6,062 bases of DNA from JAPLGZ01 sp038225095 (GTDB lineage Bacteria; Chloroflexota; Anaerolineae; Caldilineales; Caldilineaceae). The translations under genes and the position numbers were made by a program. The notes below the pieces were generated by a model that ran no database searches, was not told where the DNA came from, and saw only the letters and a program-made list of their open reading frames with translations. Shown here piece by piece: positions 5,546 through 6,062 of this stretch (position 1 is its first letter; each line of letters starts with the position of its first letter). The stretch spans positions 1 to 6,062 of the forward strand of contig JBBREZ010000436.1 in NCBI GenBank assembly GCA_038225095.1, read 5' to 3'.

Positions 5546-5781
5546 AATTTCTCCCTCTCCTCTTTCCATAGATCAACCAGAGCGGTGTAGTTATCCTGGA
5601 TCACGCGCTCGATCTTGCCTAGATCGTGTGACTTTATGCCGCCTGTACTAGCGCATCGGATTGGATCCAACCAGTACTTTGCAGTGCGCCCGCCATCATC
5701 GACATGGTAGTGGATAGGCTCGCGCACTAAATCTGCCCCATAAAAATAAAAAATATAACGACCGTAGCGTCTACTTGGCAT
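5542..5781 (-). CDS. DUF4160 family protein
   Basis: A 79-residue protein with the DUF4160 pattern: an opening MPSRRYGRYIFYFYG, then REPIHYHV (with the family's HxHV), then AKYWLDPIR, then a helical end HDLGKIERVIQDNYTALVDLW. These match the family's GYRFFFYSxExxEPPHIHV...AKFWLDPVxLA...ELxxIExxVxExxxxLLxxW layout, so it is nearly complete. DUF4160 genes usually sit beside a DUF2442 gene and are suspected toxin-antitoxin or stress modules; no activity is established. A GTG at 5823 would add 14 residues encoded by the flanking direct repeat. The ATG at 5781 is favoured because it fits homologue lengths and follows an A-rich stretch, though no strong Shine-Dalgarno is seen. The stop overlaps the partner's start (ATGA). 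The gene lies inside the CRISPR tail and reads in the array direction. Confidence 0.82.
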   Translation of the reverse strand: MPSRRYGRYIFYFYGADLVREPIHYHVDDGGRTAKYWLDPIRCASTGGIKSHDLGKIERVIQDNYTALVDLWKEEREKL

Positions 5782-5808
5782 TAATTTAAATTTTTCTTGT
5801 GCGCCTGG

Positions 5809-5829
5809 ATTGTATGTTGACACCTGTAG
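5809..5829. repeat. Right copy of 21-bp direct repeat flanking the two-gene insert
   Basis: Identical at 20 of 21 positions to 5172-5192. Together with the next eight bases it forms a 29-bp stretch before the repeat at 5838, a little shorter than the 34-37 bp of the other spacers. On the minus strand it encodes the optional N-terminal extension of the DUF4160 protein. Confidence 0.85.
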
Positions 5830-5831
5830 AT

Positions 5832-5837
5832 ATTATA
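5832..5837 (-). promoter_or_regulatory. Perfect -10 box next to a CRISPR repeat, upstream of the DUF4160 gene
   Basis: The minus strand reads TATAAT immediately after the repeat end ATTGAAAC and about 50 nt before the DUF4160 ATG. No convincing -35 box is seen 16-18 bp upstream, which falls inside the CRISPR repeat. It could let the two-gene cassette be expressed apart from the array; the array transcript would otherwise read straight into it. Confidence 0.4.
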
Positions 5838-6062
5838 GTTTCAATCCCCCGACTGGGTTGATCGTCTTTTAGACCAGGTTGTAAGCCATTATATAGCGTC
5901 TGTTATAGTGTTTCAATCCCTCGACTGGGTTGATCGTCTTTTAGACGTGTTGGTGAGGGGTGGGTCGGGCCCGAACAATCAAGGTTTCAATCCCTCGACT
6001 GGGTTGATCGTCCTTTAGACTTGAGGAAGTAATCGTAAGCGGCGCGTATGCAAAGTTTCAAT
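5838..6062 (-). CRISPR. CRISPR array, leader-distal end (continues beyond window)
   Basis: Full 37-bp repeats lie at 5838-5874, 5910-5946 and 5984-6020, with the first 8 bp of another at 6055-6062. Spacers are 35, 37 and 34 bp (5875-5909, 5947-5983, 6021-6054). The repeat at 5910 is taken as consensus; those at 5838 and 5984 each have one change. Read on the minus strand, the repeat begins GTCTAAAAGAC, a small hairpin (GTCT/AGAC), and ends GATTGAAAC, the 3' handle typical of type I and III systems. The crRNA strand is thus the minus strand and the leader should be to the right. Decayed copies at 5135 and 5009 fit that polarity. No cas gene is in the window, so subtype cannot be assigned. Confidence 0.96.

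Noticed and set aside
5546..5569. Longer start of the DUF4160 partner at 5569
   Set aside because: The added residues MERGEGEI are just the translated ribosome-binding region; the ATGA overlap at 5545 is the natural coupled start.
5782..5823. GTG start adding 14 residues to the DUF4160 protein
   Set aside because: Less likely than the ATG at 5781: the extra residues come partly from the flanking direct repeat and are outside the family pattern. Not fully excluded.
5172..5829. Transposon insertion as the origin of the cassette
   Set aside because: No transposase, no terminal inverted repeats were seen, and a 21-bp target duplication would be unusually long; recombination or capture is kept open instead.

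Overview
The window looks like a piece of an environmental bacterial chromosome, most likely from the Chloroflexota. Reasons are mixed GC content, the low-complexity Ala/Pro/Gly/Ser linker after the lipobox of the sugar-binding lipoprotein, heptanucleotide tandem repeats between genes, and a 37-bp CRISPR repeat ending in ATTGAAAC. This is an inference from style; no marker gene is present. Every supported gene reads on the minus strand, so transcription runs right to left.

Layout in transcription order, right to left. Positions 6062 to 5838 hold the end of a CRISPR array (three full 37-bp repeats, three spacers and the start of a fourth repeat) that continues out of the window. Where the next spacer should be, there are 666 bp carrying two overlapping genes: a DUF4160 protein and an unrecognised partner. 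A divergent repeat copy (5135-5171) follows. Next come 107 bp that can encode a 32-residue single-helix membrane peptide, then a half repeat (5009-5027). The two-gene insert is bounded by a 21-bp direct repeat (20/21 identical). The tail of the array therefore looks like a row of repeat-bounded ORF cassettes, all in the array's own direction. No cas gene is visible.

Downstream are an APH-type phosphotransferase resembling spectinomycin kinase APH(9) (3937-4956) and a 300-bp structured intergenic region. That region holds a 102-bp cruciform-like palindrome and a short ORF that looks like the cut-off N-terminus of a GNAT acetyltransferase. An NAD-dependent epimerase (2656-3639) and a TMEM175-family potassium channel (1922-2533) follow.

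The left end is a sugar ABC importer operon: a substrate-binding lipoprotein (344-1618), then a MalF-type permease (start at 258, cut by the window edge). A heptamer repeat in two opposing blocks lies between them and can fold into a large hairpin. The importer genes clearly work together. The channel, epimerase and kinase show no obvious pathway link to each other or to the CRISPR tail.
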